DNA of 64,000 bases from Bradyrhizobium sp. B097. GTDB lineage: Bacteria; Pseudomonadota; Alphaproteobacteria; Rhizobiales; Xanthobacteraceae. The stretch is from contig NZ_CP152412.1 in NCBI RefSeq assembly GCF_038957035.1, positions 2,414,501 through 2,478,500 of the forward strand, written 5' to 3'. A program made the position numbers and the translations under genes. Shown here piece by piece: positions 49,267 to 57,663 of this stretch; within the stretch, counting starts at the first letter, position 1; every line of letters begins with the position of its first letter. The notes beneath the pieces were generated by a model. It did no database searches. It saw nothing but the letters and a program-made list of their open reading frames with translations, and was not told the origin of the DNA.

Positions 49267-50454
49267 ATGAGAAGGTCGATCGACACGCTGCTCGTCTGTG
49301 GTCTGCTGGTGCTTCCCGCGCTTCCGGCCGCAGCGCAATCGCCGCCGAATCCCGCGATGACCGCGCCGGATCAGGTCGCCTGGCAGCTCTTCATCCAGGC
49401 CAACACTCGCGCCGGCGGCAGCAATTCGACGTTCGAGACCTGGGCAAGCGATACCGATCTGTTCCAGCCCAATCCGCAGTTTCCGGCGGCCGCGACGCCG
49501 CCGTCGCTGCGCCCGCCGATCCTGCCGCAAGTGGCGCGCGAAGGCGTGCAGCAGAGCGGCGGATTGCTGCCGGCGCTGCCGCCGGGCGCCGCGCAGGGGC
49601 AGATGGAGGAGACCCGTCACAACAAGCCGACGTTCGACTTCATCGTCCAGAACAACCTCTACAAGCTGTCGGGTGTGAAAGCCGCATTCGGCAAGGCGCT
49701 GTCGTTTCCGGTCGATTCCATCGAGGTGAAGGGGAATTGGCTGCCGGTCAGCGACATTCCGCAATTCACCAACAACAAGGTGACGGTGGCGCAGGTGCCG
49801 CAGCTCTATCACGTCAACAGCGCGGCCGGCGTGCAGTACGCCCTGGTCTCGATGCATGTGATCAGCAAGCAGGTGCCGAACTGGACCTGGGCGACATTCG
49901 AGCACCGCTTCAATCCGGGCCGCTGCGACATCATCGGCTGTCGTGACAATTTCGGCGCGCAGACCGCGTTCGTGCCGTCGAACCGGACCGCCGGCCAGGG
50001 CTATCCGGATTGCGCGAAGACGGCCGCGCTGACGGCGATGCTGTCGAGCGCGGACATCGATCCGGTCTACAACAATTACTGCCTGAAGGGCTCGCAGGTG
50101 GATTTCGTCGACAATGTCGGGCTCGACATCAGGGTCGGCAATTCCGTCACCGAGGACGGCTTCGTCGCGACGTCGTCCTGCATCACCTGCCACGGCCGCG
50201 CGGCCTTCAAGGCCGACGGCACGCCGTCGTCGCAGGCGGGATTCCTGTCGTTCGGTCCGAATGGCCCGGTTGCTCCGCTCGGGCCGCTGCTGCCCGAATG
50301 GTACTGGAAGTTCTCGGGCCAGCCGCCGATCTTCGAAGGCAAGCCGGGACTCACCCGCATCGCGACCGCGGCAGACTTCGTGTGGTCGATCCCGTTCTGT
50401 GCCTACGACGATACGCAAACTCCGGCGCAGCCGACGCCATGTAGCGGCAAGTGA
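49267..50454 (+). CDS. Secreted protein with a single c-type haem motif (395 aa)
   Basis: ATG 49267 follows GGAGAGCAAG. Signal peptide MRRSIDTLLVCGLLVLPALP to AAA. One CxxCH motif (SSCITCHGRAAF) lies near residue 305, implying covalent haem in the periplasm. Other features: AWQLFIQANTRAGGSN, PNWTWATFEHRFNPGRCDII and ADFVWSIPFCAYDD. Several further cysteines may form disulfides. This is similar in organisation to cytochrome-c-like catalytic proteins of unknown substrate; no close family can be named. Followed after 10 bp by a sedolisin gene. Confidence 0.7.
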   Translation: MRRSIDTLLVCGLLVLPALPAAAQSPPNPAMTAPDQVAWQLFIQANTRAGGSNSTFETWASDTDLFQPNPQFPAAATPPSLRPPILPQVAREGVQQSGGLLPALPPGAAQGQMEETRHNKPTFDFIVQNNLYKLSGVKAAFGKALSFPVDSIEVKGNWLPVSDIPQFTNNKVTVAQVPQLYHVNSAAGVQYALVSMHVISKQVPNWTWATFEHRFNPGRCDIIGCRDNFGAQTAFVPSNRTAGQGYPDCAKTAALTAMLSSADIDPVYNNYCLKGSQVDFVDNVGLDIRVGNSVTEDGFVATSSCITCHGRAAFKADGTPSSQAGFLSFGPNGPVAPLGPLLPEWYWKFSGQPPIFEGKPGLTRIATAADFVWSIPFCAYDDTQTPAQPTPCSGK

Positions 50455-50464
50455 GATCGCATCG

Positions 50465-52051
50465 ATGGCGGGCACCTCCGAGCGCAGGGTTCCGCTAGCC
50501 GGCAGCAACCGTGCCGCGCCTGTCGGTGCGACGCTGGTCGGTGATGTCGATCCCGACGAGCGGATCCCCATCGTGGTCTATGTGAAGCGGCGCACCCCCG
50601 ACAAGTTTCCGACGGGCAGCGCCGGGGATCTCGCCCGGCTCGCCAGGCCGATCACGCGGCACCAGCTTGCGACGCAGCGCCATCGCAGCCATGCCCGCGC
50701 CGTCGCCCGCGTGGTGCGGCTGGCGGCAGAGCGGGGCTTGACCGTCGGCCGCAGCGATCCGGTCGCGCGCACGGTCGAGTTGGAAGGCACGGCGCGGCAG
50801 ATGGCCGAGATCTTCGGCGCGACGCTTCGCACCTACCGCGACGGCGAGCGCACGTTTCGCGCGCGCGTCGGCGGCCTGACGGTGCCGGCCGAGATCGCGC
50901 CATGGACCCGGGCCATTCTCGGCTTCGATCAGCGGCCGCTGCGGACCAGGACGCCGCTTGCGCAGGCCCAGGCCGACACGGGCAGTGGCAGCGGGCTGTG
51001 GCCGACCGACATCGCGGCCCGCTACGGCATTCCGCTGGATCGCGACGTGTCGTCGATCTGTGTCGGCATCATCGCACTCGGCGGCGGCTATCTCGCGAGC
51101 GATCTCGCCATGGCGGTGGCCGGCATGAACCGGCCGCCGCCAGTGGTCGTTAACGTGCCGCCGACCGGCAATGATGGCAGCTTCGGCAGCAACGATATCG
51201 CCGATCAGGAAATCGCGCTCGATCTCCAGGTGCTCGCCGGCCTGCTGCCGAAGGGCAAGATCGTGGTCTACTTTGCCGAGAACTCCGCTGCGGGTCTGAC
51301 CGACGCGATCCATCAGGCGGTGTTCGATGAAGAGCATGCGCCGCAGGTGGTCTCCGTCAGCTGGGGCAGTGCCGAGAAATATTGGACCGGGCCGGGGCGC
51401 GACGCGATGCAGGCCGTGCTGGCCGATGCCGCGCGGCTGCGCGTCAGCGTGCTGTTCGCCTCCGGTGATCAGCTCGCGACGAGCGGCCTGACCGACGGCA
51501 AACTTCATGTCTGGTTTCCCGCCTCGAGCCCCTATGCGACGAGCTGCGGCGGCACCCAGCCCGTATCTGCCGCTGGCAATGGGGCAGCCGCAGCGGAGGC
51601 GGTCTGGAACGCCGGCGCGGTCGGCACCGGCGGTGGCATCAGCGACGCGTTTCCCGTCCCCGATTATCAGTCGCATTTGACGCTGCCGAAATCGCAGAAC
51701 GACGGCGCTATCAGGCGCGGCGTCCCGGATGTCGCCTGCGCGGCCGCGGCGACCCCGGGCTACCGCATCATGGTCAACGGACAGGCGATGGCGATGAGCG
51801 GGACCAGCGCCGCGACGCCGCTATGGGCCGCGCTGGTTGCGATAGCTGTCGCCGCCCGCGGCGAGCAGATCGGCTTTCTCAACGCTGCGCTTTACGCCAA
51901 CCCCGGCGCATTCCGTGCGGTCGTGCAGGGCAACAACCGCGTCGGCGGCAAGGGCTACGATGCCGGCCCCGGCTGGAGCGCCTGCACCGGGCTCGGCGTT
52001 CCGAAGGGCGCGGATCTGCTCGCCGCTTTGACCGCGATCCCGGTGGCGTAA
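50465..52051 (+). CDS. S53 family peptidase (sedolisin/kumamolisin type, 528 aa)
   Basis: Serine-carboxyl peptidase active at acid pH. N-terminal pro-kumamolisin domain: RRTPDKFPTGSAGDLARLAR, ARVVRLAAERGLTVGRSDPV and GTARQMAEIFGATLRTYRDG. Catalytic part: Glu249 and Asp253 in DIADQEIALDLQVLAG, oxyanion Asp335 in LLFASGDQLATSG, and nucleophile Ser448 in AMSGTSAATPLWAAL. A C-terminal Ca site is likely (NRVGGKGYDAGPGWSACTGL). No obvious signal peptide at the ATG 50465, as in other S53 pro-enzymes with unusual export. It follows the haem-motif gene. Confidence 0.9.
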   Translation: MAGTSERRVPLAGSNRAAPVGATLVGDVDPDERIPIVVYVKRRTPDKFPTGSAGDLARLARPITRHQLATQRHRSHARAVARVVRLAAERGLTVGRSDPVARTVELEGTARQMAEIFGATLRTYRDGERTFRARVGGLTVPAEIAPWTRAILGFDQRPLRTRTPLAQAQADTGSGSGLWPTDIAARYGIPLDRDVSSICVGIIALGGGYLASDLAMAVAGMNRPPPVVVNVPPTGNDGSFGSNDIADQEIALDLQVLAGLLPKGKIVVYFAENSAAGLTDAIHQAVFDEEHAPQVVSVSWGSAEKYWTGPGRDAMQAVLADAARLRVSVLFASGDQLATSGLTDGKLHVWFPASSPYATSCGGTQPVSAAGNGAAAAEAVWNAGAVGTGGGISDAFPVPDYQSHLTLPKSQNDGAIRRGVPDVACAAAATPGYRIMVNGQAMAMSGTSAATPLWAALVAIAVAARGEQIGFLNAALYANPGAFRAVVQGNNRVGGKGYDAGPGWSACTGLGVPKGADLLAALTAIPVA

Positions 52052-52067
52052 GCCCCAAAAACAAAAA

Positions 52068-52087
52068 CCCCGCCATTTGCGGCGGGG
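52068..52087. terminator. Hairpin terminator between S53 peptidase and ctrA
   Basis: CCCCGCC (52068-52074), loop ATTTGC, GGCGGGG (52081-52087). It is preceded by an A-rich run (ACAAAAA), which reads as T-rich for the minus strand, so it may terminate ctrA transcription as well as the convergent peptidase gene. Confidence 0.7.
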
Positions 52088-52128
52088 CTCAAGTCGAAAG
52101 CGAAGTCGGAACGCTGCGGGCCAGAAGG

Positions 52129-52830
52129 TCAGGCGGGAATGCGCTCGTCGGCCTCGTGCGGCTCGCGCAGCACGTAGCCGCGGCCCCACACGGTCTCGAT
52201 GAAGTTGCGGCCCTCGGAGGCGTTGGCGAGCTTCTTGCGGAGCTTGCAGATGAAGACGTCGATGATCTTCAGCTCCGGCTCATCCATGCCGCCGTAGAGA
52301 TGGTTGAGGAACATTTCCTTGGTGAGCGTGGTGCCCTTGCGGAGCGAGAGCAGCTCCAGCATCTGGTATTCCTTGCCGGTGAGGTGCACGCGCTGACCGC
52401 CGACCTCGACCGTCTTGGTGTCCAGATTGACCACGAGATCGCCGGTCTGGATCACCGACTGGGCGTGACCCTTGGAGCGGCGCACGATGGCGTGGATGCG
52501 GGCGACCAGCTCGTCCTTGTGGAAGGGTTTGGTCATGTAGTCGTCGGCGCCGACGCCGAGACCCTTGACCTTGTCCTCGATGCCAGCGAGGCCGGAGAGG
52601 ATCAGAATGGGAGTCTTGATCTTCGAAACCCGGAGCTGCTTGAGCACGTCGTAGCCGGACATGTCGGGCAGGTTGAGGTCGAGCAGGATGATGTCGTAGT
52701 CGTAAAGCTTGCCGAGATCGACGCCTTCTTCACCGAGATCCGTCGTGTAGACGTTGAAACTCTCGGATTTGAGCATCAATTCGATCGACTGCGCGACGGC
52801 GCTATCATCTTCAATCAGCAAAACGCGCAT
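52129..52830 (-). CDS. ctrA: Cell-cycle master response regulator CtrA (233 aa)
   Basis: OmpR-type regulator of division, DNA methylation and flagellar genes. Receiver: [20 protein letters not shown] with phospho-Asp51 in [20 protein letters not shown] and the KPFHKDEL lysine. The C-terminal winged helix has VDLNTK-like [20 protein letters not shown] and [20 protein letters not shown], and ends [20 protein letters not shown]. Length is the same as other Hyphomicrobiales CtrA proteins. Three GANTC sites upstream suggest CcrM methylation control. Confidence 0.96.
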   Translation of the reverse strand: MRVLLIEDDSAVAQSIELMLKSESFNVYTTDLGEEGVDLGKLYDYDIILLDLNLPDMSGYDVLKQLRVSKIKTPILILSGLAGIEDKVKGLGVGADDYMTKPFHKDELVARIHAIVRRSKGHAQSVIQTGDLVVNLDTKTVEVGGQRVHLTGKEYQMLELLSLRKGTTLTKEMFLNHLYGGMDEPELKIIDVFICKLRKKLANASEGRNFIETVWGRGYVLREPHEADERIPA

Positions 52831-53197
52831 GCCAGTCCCCTATAGTCGCCGCTCCGGGCGTCAGGTCGGCCGCACTTGCGGCACTCACAAAACGCCTTTG
52901 AACAACTGATTCGGATCCTGACGAGATATGGTTAACAAAAACTGATTCCTCGACGCAAGCTCTAACCGTGCAATTTTTGTCGAATCGCCCTAAGATATTG
53001 CGTAGAAGAAGCTTTTCCTAACCGCGCTCGTTCAGTTTCCACATTAAGAGCCGGGCCTAACCGACTCTCGCGACTCGCCCTTCTTCTGATGGGCGAGCGA
53101 CCTCAGTCACCAAAGACAGTGACGCAATGATTAATGATGCGGGTAAACACGAAGTTAAGCGGCCGGCGCAAAATTGCGGAAACTTAAGGTTTTCGCA
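52831..53197. promoter_or_regulatory. ctrA/fliI divergent control region with three GANTC sites
   Basis: GANTC methylation sites lie at 52908-52912, 52944-52948 and 52982-52986, within 79 bp upstream of ctrA. The region also has AT-rich TTAAC/TAACC elements (GGTTAACAAAAACTG near 52930, CCTAACCGCG near 53015, AGTTAAGC near 53155) compatible with CtrA half-sites, plausible for autoregulation and for fliI. No coding frame is supported. Confidence 0.6.
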
Positions 53198-54523
53198 ATG
53201 AAGGCGCTCGCGGAGCAGATCGCGGACATCGACGGCGTCAATATTTATGGCCGTGTGGTCGGCGTCCGCGGGCTCATGGTCGAGATCGCCGGCCCCATTC
53301 ACGCGATGTCGGTCGGCGCCCGGATCGTGATCGATGTCGGCGCAGGCCGCTTCATCCCGGCCGAGGTGATCGGCTTCTCCGGCGAGAACGCGGTGGTGAT
53401 GCCGTTCGGCGGGCTTGAGGGCGTCAGGCGCGGGTGCCGCGCGGTGATCGCCAATGCGGCGAGCCAGGTGCGGCCATCGCCGGCCTGGCTCGGCCGCGTC
53501 GTCAACGCGATGGGCGAGCCGATCGACGGCAAGGGGCCGCTGCAGCAGGGCGCCTCGCCGATGTCCTACCGCAACTCGCCGCCGCCGGCGCATTCGCGCA
53601 GGCGGGTCGGTCCGCCGCTCGACCTCGGCGTGCGCGGCCTTAATACCTTCCTGACCTGCTGCCGCGGCCAGCGGCTCGGCATCTTCGCGGGCTCCGGCGT
53701 CGGCAAGTCGGTGCTGCTGTCGATGCTGGCGCGCAATGTCGATGCCGCGATCTCGGTGATCGGGCTGATTGGCGAACGCGGCCGCGAGGTGCAGGAATTC
53801 CTCCAGGAGGATCTCGGCGAGGAGGGGCTGGCGCGCTCGGTCGTGGTGGTCGCCACCTCGGACGAGCCGGCGCTGATGCGGCGCCAGGCGGCGTATCTGA
53901 CGCTCGCCATCGCCGAGTATTTCCGCGACGAGGACCAGGACGTGCTGTGCCTGATGGACTCGGTGACGCGCTTTGCGATGGCGCAGCGCGAGATCGGCCT
54001 CTCGGCCGGCGAGCCGCCGACCGCCAAGGGCTACACGCCGACGGTGTTCACCGAATTGCCGAAGCTGTTGGAGCGGGCTGGGCCGGGCAGCGGCGTCGGC
54101 ACCATCACCGCGATCTTCACCGTGCTGGTCGACGGCGACGATCACAATGAGCCGATCGCGGACGCGGTGCGCGGCATCCTCGACGGCCATATTGTGATGC
54201 AGCGGGCGATCGCCGAGCGCGGCCGCTATCCCGCGGTCAACATCCTCAAGTCGGTCTCGCGCACCATGCCGCGGTCCGCCGACCCCGATTTCCTGCCCTT
54301 CATCAACAAGGCGCGGCAGGTGATGGCGACCTATGCCGACATGGAGGAACTGATCCGGCTCGGCGCCTACCGGCCGGGTTCCAGCCCCGAGGTCGACGAG
54401 GCGATCCGGCTGCACGAGCCGCTGGAAAGCTTCCTGCGCCAGGCCAAGGACGAGGCCACCAGCCTCGGCGACGGCTACCGGCAACTCGCTCAAATCCTGT
54501 CGGGTTTGGAAACGGAACGCTAA
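53198..54523 (+). CDS. fliI: Flagellar export ATPase FliI (441 aa)
   Basis: F1-beta-like ATPase energising flagellar type III export. Walker [21 protein letters not shown], Walker B region [20 protein letters not shown], and the conserved [20 protein letters not shown] and [23 protein letters not shown] 53198 is used; an in-frame TTG at 53174 precedes it without homology. Length 430-450 is normal. fliJ follows 108 bp downstream. Confidence 0.95.
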   Translation: MKALAEQIADIDGVNIYGRVVGVRGLMVEIAGPIHAMSVGARIVIDVGAGRFIPAEVIGFSGENAVVMPFGGLEGVRRGCRAVIANAASQVRPSPAWLGRVVNAMGEPIDGKGPLQQGASPMSYRNSPPPAHSRRRVGPPLDLGVRGLNTFLTCCRGQRLGIFAGSGVGKSVLLSMLARNVDAAISVIGLIGERGREVQEFLQEDLGEEGLARSVVVVATSDEPALMRRQAAYLTLAIAEYFRDEDQDVLCLMDSVTRFAMAQREIGLSAGEPPTAKGYTPTVFTELPKLLERAGPGSGVGTITAIFTVLVDGDDHNEPIADAVRGILDGHIVMQRAIAERGRYPAVNILKSVSRTMPRSADPDFLPFINKARQVMATYADMEELIRLGAYRPGSSPEVDEAIRLHEPLESFLRQAKDEATSLGDGYRQLAQILSGLETER

Positions 54524-54631
54524 CTTTGTCAGGCCATCATCCCCGGCACACCATAGTTATGCCGGCGGGGCCCAGGGGGGAGCCGGTTCTGTCCCGCGTT
54601 CAGAATTGGGACTTCTGGGGAGTATGAGTCG

Positions 54632-55051
54632 ATGAAGTCACGTGAAACGCTGATCCGCCTGAAGAAGTTTCAGGTCGATGAAAAGCGCCGTCGGGTTACC
54701 CAGATCGAAGGCATGATCGCCGACTTCCAGCGCATGTCCGTCGAGCTCGAGCGCGAGATCCAGACCGAGCAGGAGCGCGCCGGGATCAATGATCCCTCGC
54801 ACTTCGCCTATCCCACCTACGCCAAGGCCGCGATCCAGCGCCGCGAGAACCTGACCCGTTCGGCCGACGAGCTGCGTGCCCAGCTCGACGACGCCAAGGC
54901 GCTGCTGTCGGAAGCCTTCGAGGAGCTGAAGAAGGTCGAGCTGCTCGACGAGCGCGACCAGGCGCGCGAACGCGCGGAGGAGAGCGCTCGCGAGCAAGCC
55001 GACATGGATTCGATCGGCCTGATGCGGGCCCGGCTCGGCGTCATCGCCTGA
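54632..55051 (+). CDS. fliJ: Flagellar export chaperone FliJ (139 aa)
   Basis: Coiled-coil protein that interacts with FliI in the export gate. MKSRETLIRLKKFQVDEKRR is the usual FliJ start, followed by continuous heptads (ADELRAQLDDAKALLSEAFE, LKKVELLDERDQARERAEES). Immediately downstream of fliI, as expected. A hairpin with a T-run follows the gene. Confidence 0.88.
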   Translation: MKSRETLIRLKKFQVDEKRRRVTQIEGMIADFQRMSVELEREIQTEQERAGINDPSHFAYPTYAKAAIQRRENLTRSADELRAQLDDAKALLSEAFEELKKVELLDERDQARERAEESAREQADMDSIGLMRARLGVIA

Positions 55052-55081
55052 TACCTCGCTCCCTCCGCTGACCATCTTGAG

Positions 55082-55109
55082 AGCCCGGGCCGATCGCCCG
55101 GGCTTTTTG
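55082..55109 (+). terminator. Rho-independent terminator after fliI-fliJ
   Basis: AGCCCGGGC (55082-55090), loop CGATC, GCCCGGGCT (55096-55104), then TTTTG. Perfect 9-bp GC stem followed by T residues. Confidence 0.85.
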
Positions 55110-55255
55110 TTGGGCGCTGTCCACAAGCCGGCCGTCTCTCGGCCACTTGGCGGATCGTGCTGTCCCAAAATATGCTACCACCGGTCCAGACCAGATGATG
55201 ATCGGCGGCGCGGTGGCAATGGGGCGATGGGGGATGCAGGCTTGGAGGGCGCTGA

Positions 55256-55801
55256 ATGCTGACGCCGGCTGAGCTCGTCTGGCTGATCGCCGCCGTCGCG
55301 AAGGGGGATCAGGCCGCATTTGAGCGGCTGTACGCCGCGACCCGCTCGAAACTCTTTGGCGTCGTGCTCCGTATCTTACGGCGTCAGGACCTCGCCGAGG
55401 AGGTCATTCAGGAGGCTTACGTCAAGATCTGGAACAGCGCGGGGCAGTTCAACCCGGCCCTGTCGTCTCCGATTACGTGGATGGCGTCGATCGCGCGCAA
55501 CCGCGCCATCGATGTCGTGCGCAAGCGAGGCGAGTCCTCGCTGGAAGATGAGCCTGCGGCGATGGAAGTCGCTGCCGACTCGCCCGATCCGCTGTCGCGG
55601 CGGGAAATGACGGAAGAGTTGAAGCGGTTGCTGGAGTGCGTCGGTCGTCTGGAGCCCGATCGTCAGAAGCTCGTGCTGCTCGCCTATTACAACGGCTGGA
55701 GCCGCGAGCAGCTCGCCGCAAAGTTCGAGACACCGGTGAACACGGTGAAGACCTGGCTGCGCCGCAGCCTGATGGATATCCGGGAGTGTCTTGGACTCTG
55801 A
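55256..55801 (+). CDS. ECF sigma factor, SigK/RpoE type (181 aa)
   Basis: Extracytoplasmic-function sigma factor. Region 2: AFERLYAATRSKLFGVVLRI and LAEEVIQEAYVKIWNSAGQF, with SPITWMASIARNRAIDVVRK (region 2.4). Region 4: LVLLAYYNGWSREQLAAKFE, TPVNTVKTWLRRSLMDIREC. Its stop is followed 3 bp later by a RskA-type anti-sigma factor, so they form the usual sigma/anti-sigma operon. Target promoters unknown. Confidence 0.92.
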   Translation: MLTPAELVWLIAAVAKGDQAAFERLYAATRSKLFGVVLRILRRQDLAEEVIQEAYVKIWNSAGQFNPALSSPITWMASIARNRAIDVVRKRGESSLEDEPAAMEVAADSPDPLSRREMTEELKRLLECVGRLEPDRQKLVLLAYYNGWSREQLAAKFETPVNTVKTWLRRSLMDIRECLGL

Positions 55802-55804
55802 TTG

Positions 55805-56779
55805 ATGGCCTATAGCGAAGACCATATCGCGCTCGCCGCGGAATATGCGCTCGGTACGCTCGATGCCGATGAGCGCGCGCAGGTCGAGACCATGATGGCC
55901 GTCGACACCGGGTTCGCCGCGCTCGTGCAGGCCTGGGAGTTCAGGCTCGGGCCGCTGAACCAGATGGTCGGCCTGGTCGAGCCGCGCCCGGTGGTCTGGG
56001 AGAACATCAAGGCGGCGATCGGCCATGCCGGCGCACCGCAGGCGCCGCTGGTATTGCCCGAGACGCCGGCCGCGACGGTGACACCGCCGCCGATCACCGA
56101 CGATCCTGGATTCGGCTCGGCGTTCGATCCGGAGCCTGCTCAGCCATCAGAAATCCCACAGCCGGCCGAGATTCGGCGGCCAGCAATCCAGCCACGTTTT
56201 GGCGTCAACGACAGCACCAACATGATCGCGCTTGCGGGCCGCGTGAAGCGCTGGCGCGGCATCGCCTCGGCCGCGACCGCGATCGCGGCCGCGCTGCTGG
56301 TGACGCTCGGCCTGCAGATTTACCGGCCCGACGCGTTGCCGAATGCGATCCGTCCGAAGCCGCGCATCCAGACCGTGGAAGTGAAGACGCCGGCGCCGGC
56401 GCTCGCGCCTTCGGCGCAGTATGTCGCGCTGTTGCAGGGACAGAATGGCGGGCCGGCCTTCATCATGACCATCGACGGCGCGACCAAGAATTTCACCGTG
56501 CGCAAGGTCGGCGCTCCGTCCGAGCCGGGCAAGAGCTTTGAGCTCTGGCTGATCTCCGACAAGCTGCCGCAGCCGCGCTCGCTCGGCGTGATCGGCGCTG
56601 ATGATTTCACCGCGCGCCCGGTGCTGTCGGGCTACGATCCCGACGTGATCAACGGCGCCACCTACGCGGTGACGGTCGAGCAGGCCGGCGGCTCGCCGAA
56701 TGGCCAGCCGACCTCGGCGCCGATCTTCACCGGCAAGCTGATCGAGACCGTGCCGCCCGCGTCGAACGCGCCGCGTTAG
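55805..56779 (+). CDS. RskA-type anti-sigma-K factor (324 aa)
   Basis: Membrane protein that sequesters the ECF sigma factor encoded directly upstream. The cytoplasmic N-terminal zinc-less anti-sigma domain has DHIALAAEYALGTLDADERA and VEPRPVVWENIKAAIG (W-x-x-I). One TM segment follows near residue 160-180 (ATAIAAALLVTLGLQIY). The periplasmic RskA domain has FIMTIDGATKNFTVRKVGAP, SFELWLISDKLPQPRSLGVI and TYAVTVEQAGGSPNGQPT. ATG 55805 overlaps a TTG at 55802. Confidence 0.9.
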   Translation: MAYSEDHIALAAEYALGTLDADERAQVETMMAVDTGFAALVQAWEFRLGPLNQMVGLVEPRPVVWENIKAAIGHAGAPQAPLVLPETPAATVTPPPITDDPGFGSAFDPEPAQPSEIPQPAEIRRPAIQPRFGVNDSTNMIALAGRVKRWRGIASAATAIAAALLVTLGLQIYRPDALPNAIRPKPRIQTVEVKTPAPALAPSAQYVALLQGQNGGPAFIMTIDGATKNFTVRKVGAPSEPGKSFELWLISDKLPQPRSLGVIGADDFTARPVLSGYDPDVINGATYAVTVEQAGGSPNGQPTSAPIFTGKLIETVPPASNAPR

Positions 56780-56819
56780 ATCTGCGCCTTGCAGCAAGCG
56801 ACTGAATGCGGGGCGCACT

Positions 56820-56897
56820 GTCATTGCGAGCGCAGCGAAGCATTCCATCTTTCCAAACGGCGGTGACAGTGGATTGCTTCGCTTCGCTCGCAATGAC
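56820..56897. repeat. Inverted repeat of the GTCATTGCGAG type
   Basis: GTCATTGCGAGCGCAGCGAA on the left and TTCGCTTCGCTCGCAATGAC on the right, with GAAGCATTCCA/TGGATTGCTTC continuing inward, make a long hairpin. Elements of this kind are dispersed in many copies in Bradyrhizobium and Rhodopseudomonas genomes. It lies 40 bp after the rskA stop. Confidence 0.8.
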
Positions 56898-56953
56898 GTG
56901 GAGGCAGCTTCGCATCTCGGGGAAGTGAGTTCGCCCCACCTCCCGCACAAAAA

Positions 56954-56982
56954 GAAAACGCCCGTGGGGAGCGGGCGTTTTC
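56954..56982. terminator. Bidirectional Rho-independent terminator
   Basis: GAAAACGCCCG (56954-56964), loop TGGGGAG, CGGGCGTTTTC (56972-56982): an 11-bp stem with A/T flanks usable in both directions, ending the sigma/anti-sigma operon and the convergent small gene at 57079. Confidence 0.82.
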
Positions 56983-57078
56983 GATAGTCAACTTGGGGGT
57001 AGTTGGGGGTCTTAAATATCCACGCAGCGACTTTGGGGGGCTGTAAAGAACACTACGTGAATTCGTGAAACTCTCCTG

Positions 57079-57279
57079 TTAGCGGACCAGCGAACTGCTC
57101 GTGCTCGTGATCGCGACCGGCTTGCCGGCCTTCATGACACGTGCCGTCTGGGTGTAACCCTCGTCCGGCGAATTGTGCGCAGTGATGCCGAAACCAGCGA
57201 CCAGAATACCGGCGACCAAGGCCACGACCACAATCTTCAGGTGCGTCGTACGATCAGCGCTGTAGATCGAGTGGTTCAT
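57079..57279 (-). CDS. Small single-TM stress-type protein (66 aa)
   Basis: ATG 57279 follows GGCAGGAGACTTCC. A short hydrophilic start (MNHSIYSADRTTHLK) precedes one membrane segment IVVVALVAGILVAGFGITA, then a periplasmic or cytoplasmic tail (DEGYTQTARVMKAGKPVAIT). The gene has an EcfG-consensus promoter 80 bp upstream (57360-57385), so general-stress control is likely. Function unknown. Confidence 0.7.
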   Translation of the reverse strand: MNHSIYSADRTTHLKIVVVALVAGILVAGFGITAHNSPDEGYTQTARVMKAGKPVAITSTSSSLVR

Positions 57280-57359
57280 GGAAGTCTCCTGCCGCCTTCC
57301 TGCTCTCAGTAAATTTGTCGGTTTGGTGTTCTGCCCGGTTCAACGTCTCGTGCCCCACC

Positions 57360-57385
57360 AACGTAGGATTTGCCGATTCCGTTCC
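57360..57385 (-). promoter_or_regulatory. EcfG-type general stress promoter (GGAAC-N17-CGTT)
   Basis: On the minus strand GGAAC (57385-57381) and CGTT (57363-57360) are separated by exactly 17 bases. This is the consensus of EcfG-dependent promoters in alphaproteobacteria. It points to the 66-aa gene starting at 57279, leaving a 5' leader of about 70 nt. Confidence 0.75.
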
Positions 57386-57442
57386 CTAGGGGTCATCACA
57401 AGGGCGTGATGAGACGTGATCGGGCGCGATCAAAAACCGTCT

Positions 57443-57500
57443 CCGGCTTCCAAAGTCCACATTAACTGGATGTAATATCAGTAGCTTGCTTGGAAGCCGG
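57443..57500. repeat. 11-bp inverted repeat between flhA end and the EcfG promoter
   Basis: CCGGCTTCCAA (57443-57453) and TTGGAAGCCGG (57490-57500) are perfectly inverted, separated by 36 AT-richer bases. The rest of 57386-57663 shows no supported gene. It may be a regulator site or a large hairpin. Confidence 0.6.
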
Positions 57501-57663
57501 ATCATGTTACCTGAGATAGGACCGTTCCGGACTGTTCAACACAAATCAGTTGCCTGTGGCGAGAAAGCACAGGCGAAAACGCAAATGATTTGCGACGGCT
57601 AGAGCGTTTTCGAGCGAAGTGGACGCCGGTTCGCGTGAAGAAAACGCGTCCAAACAGGAAGCT

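Noticed and set aside
48775..50571. 598-codon minus-strand frame opposite the haem-motif protein
   Set aside because: Arg-rich shadow with no motif; the plus strand has a signal peptide, CxxCH and a ribosome binding site.
53057..54493. 478-codon minus-strand frame opposite fliI
   Set aside because: Shadow of fliI; starts and ends have no ribosome binding site or family motif.
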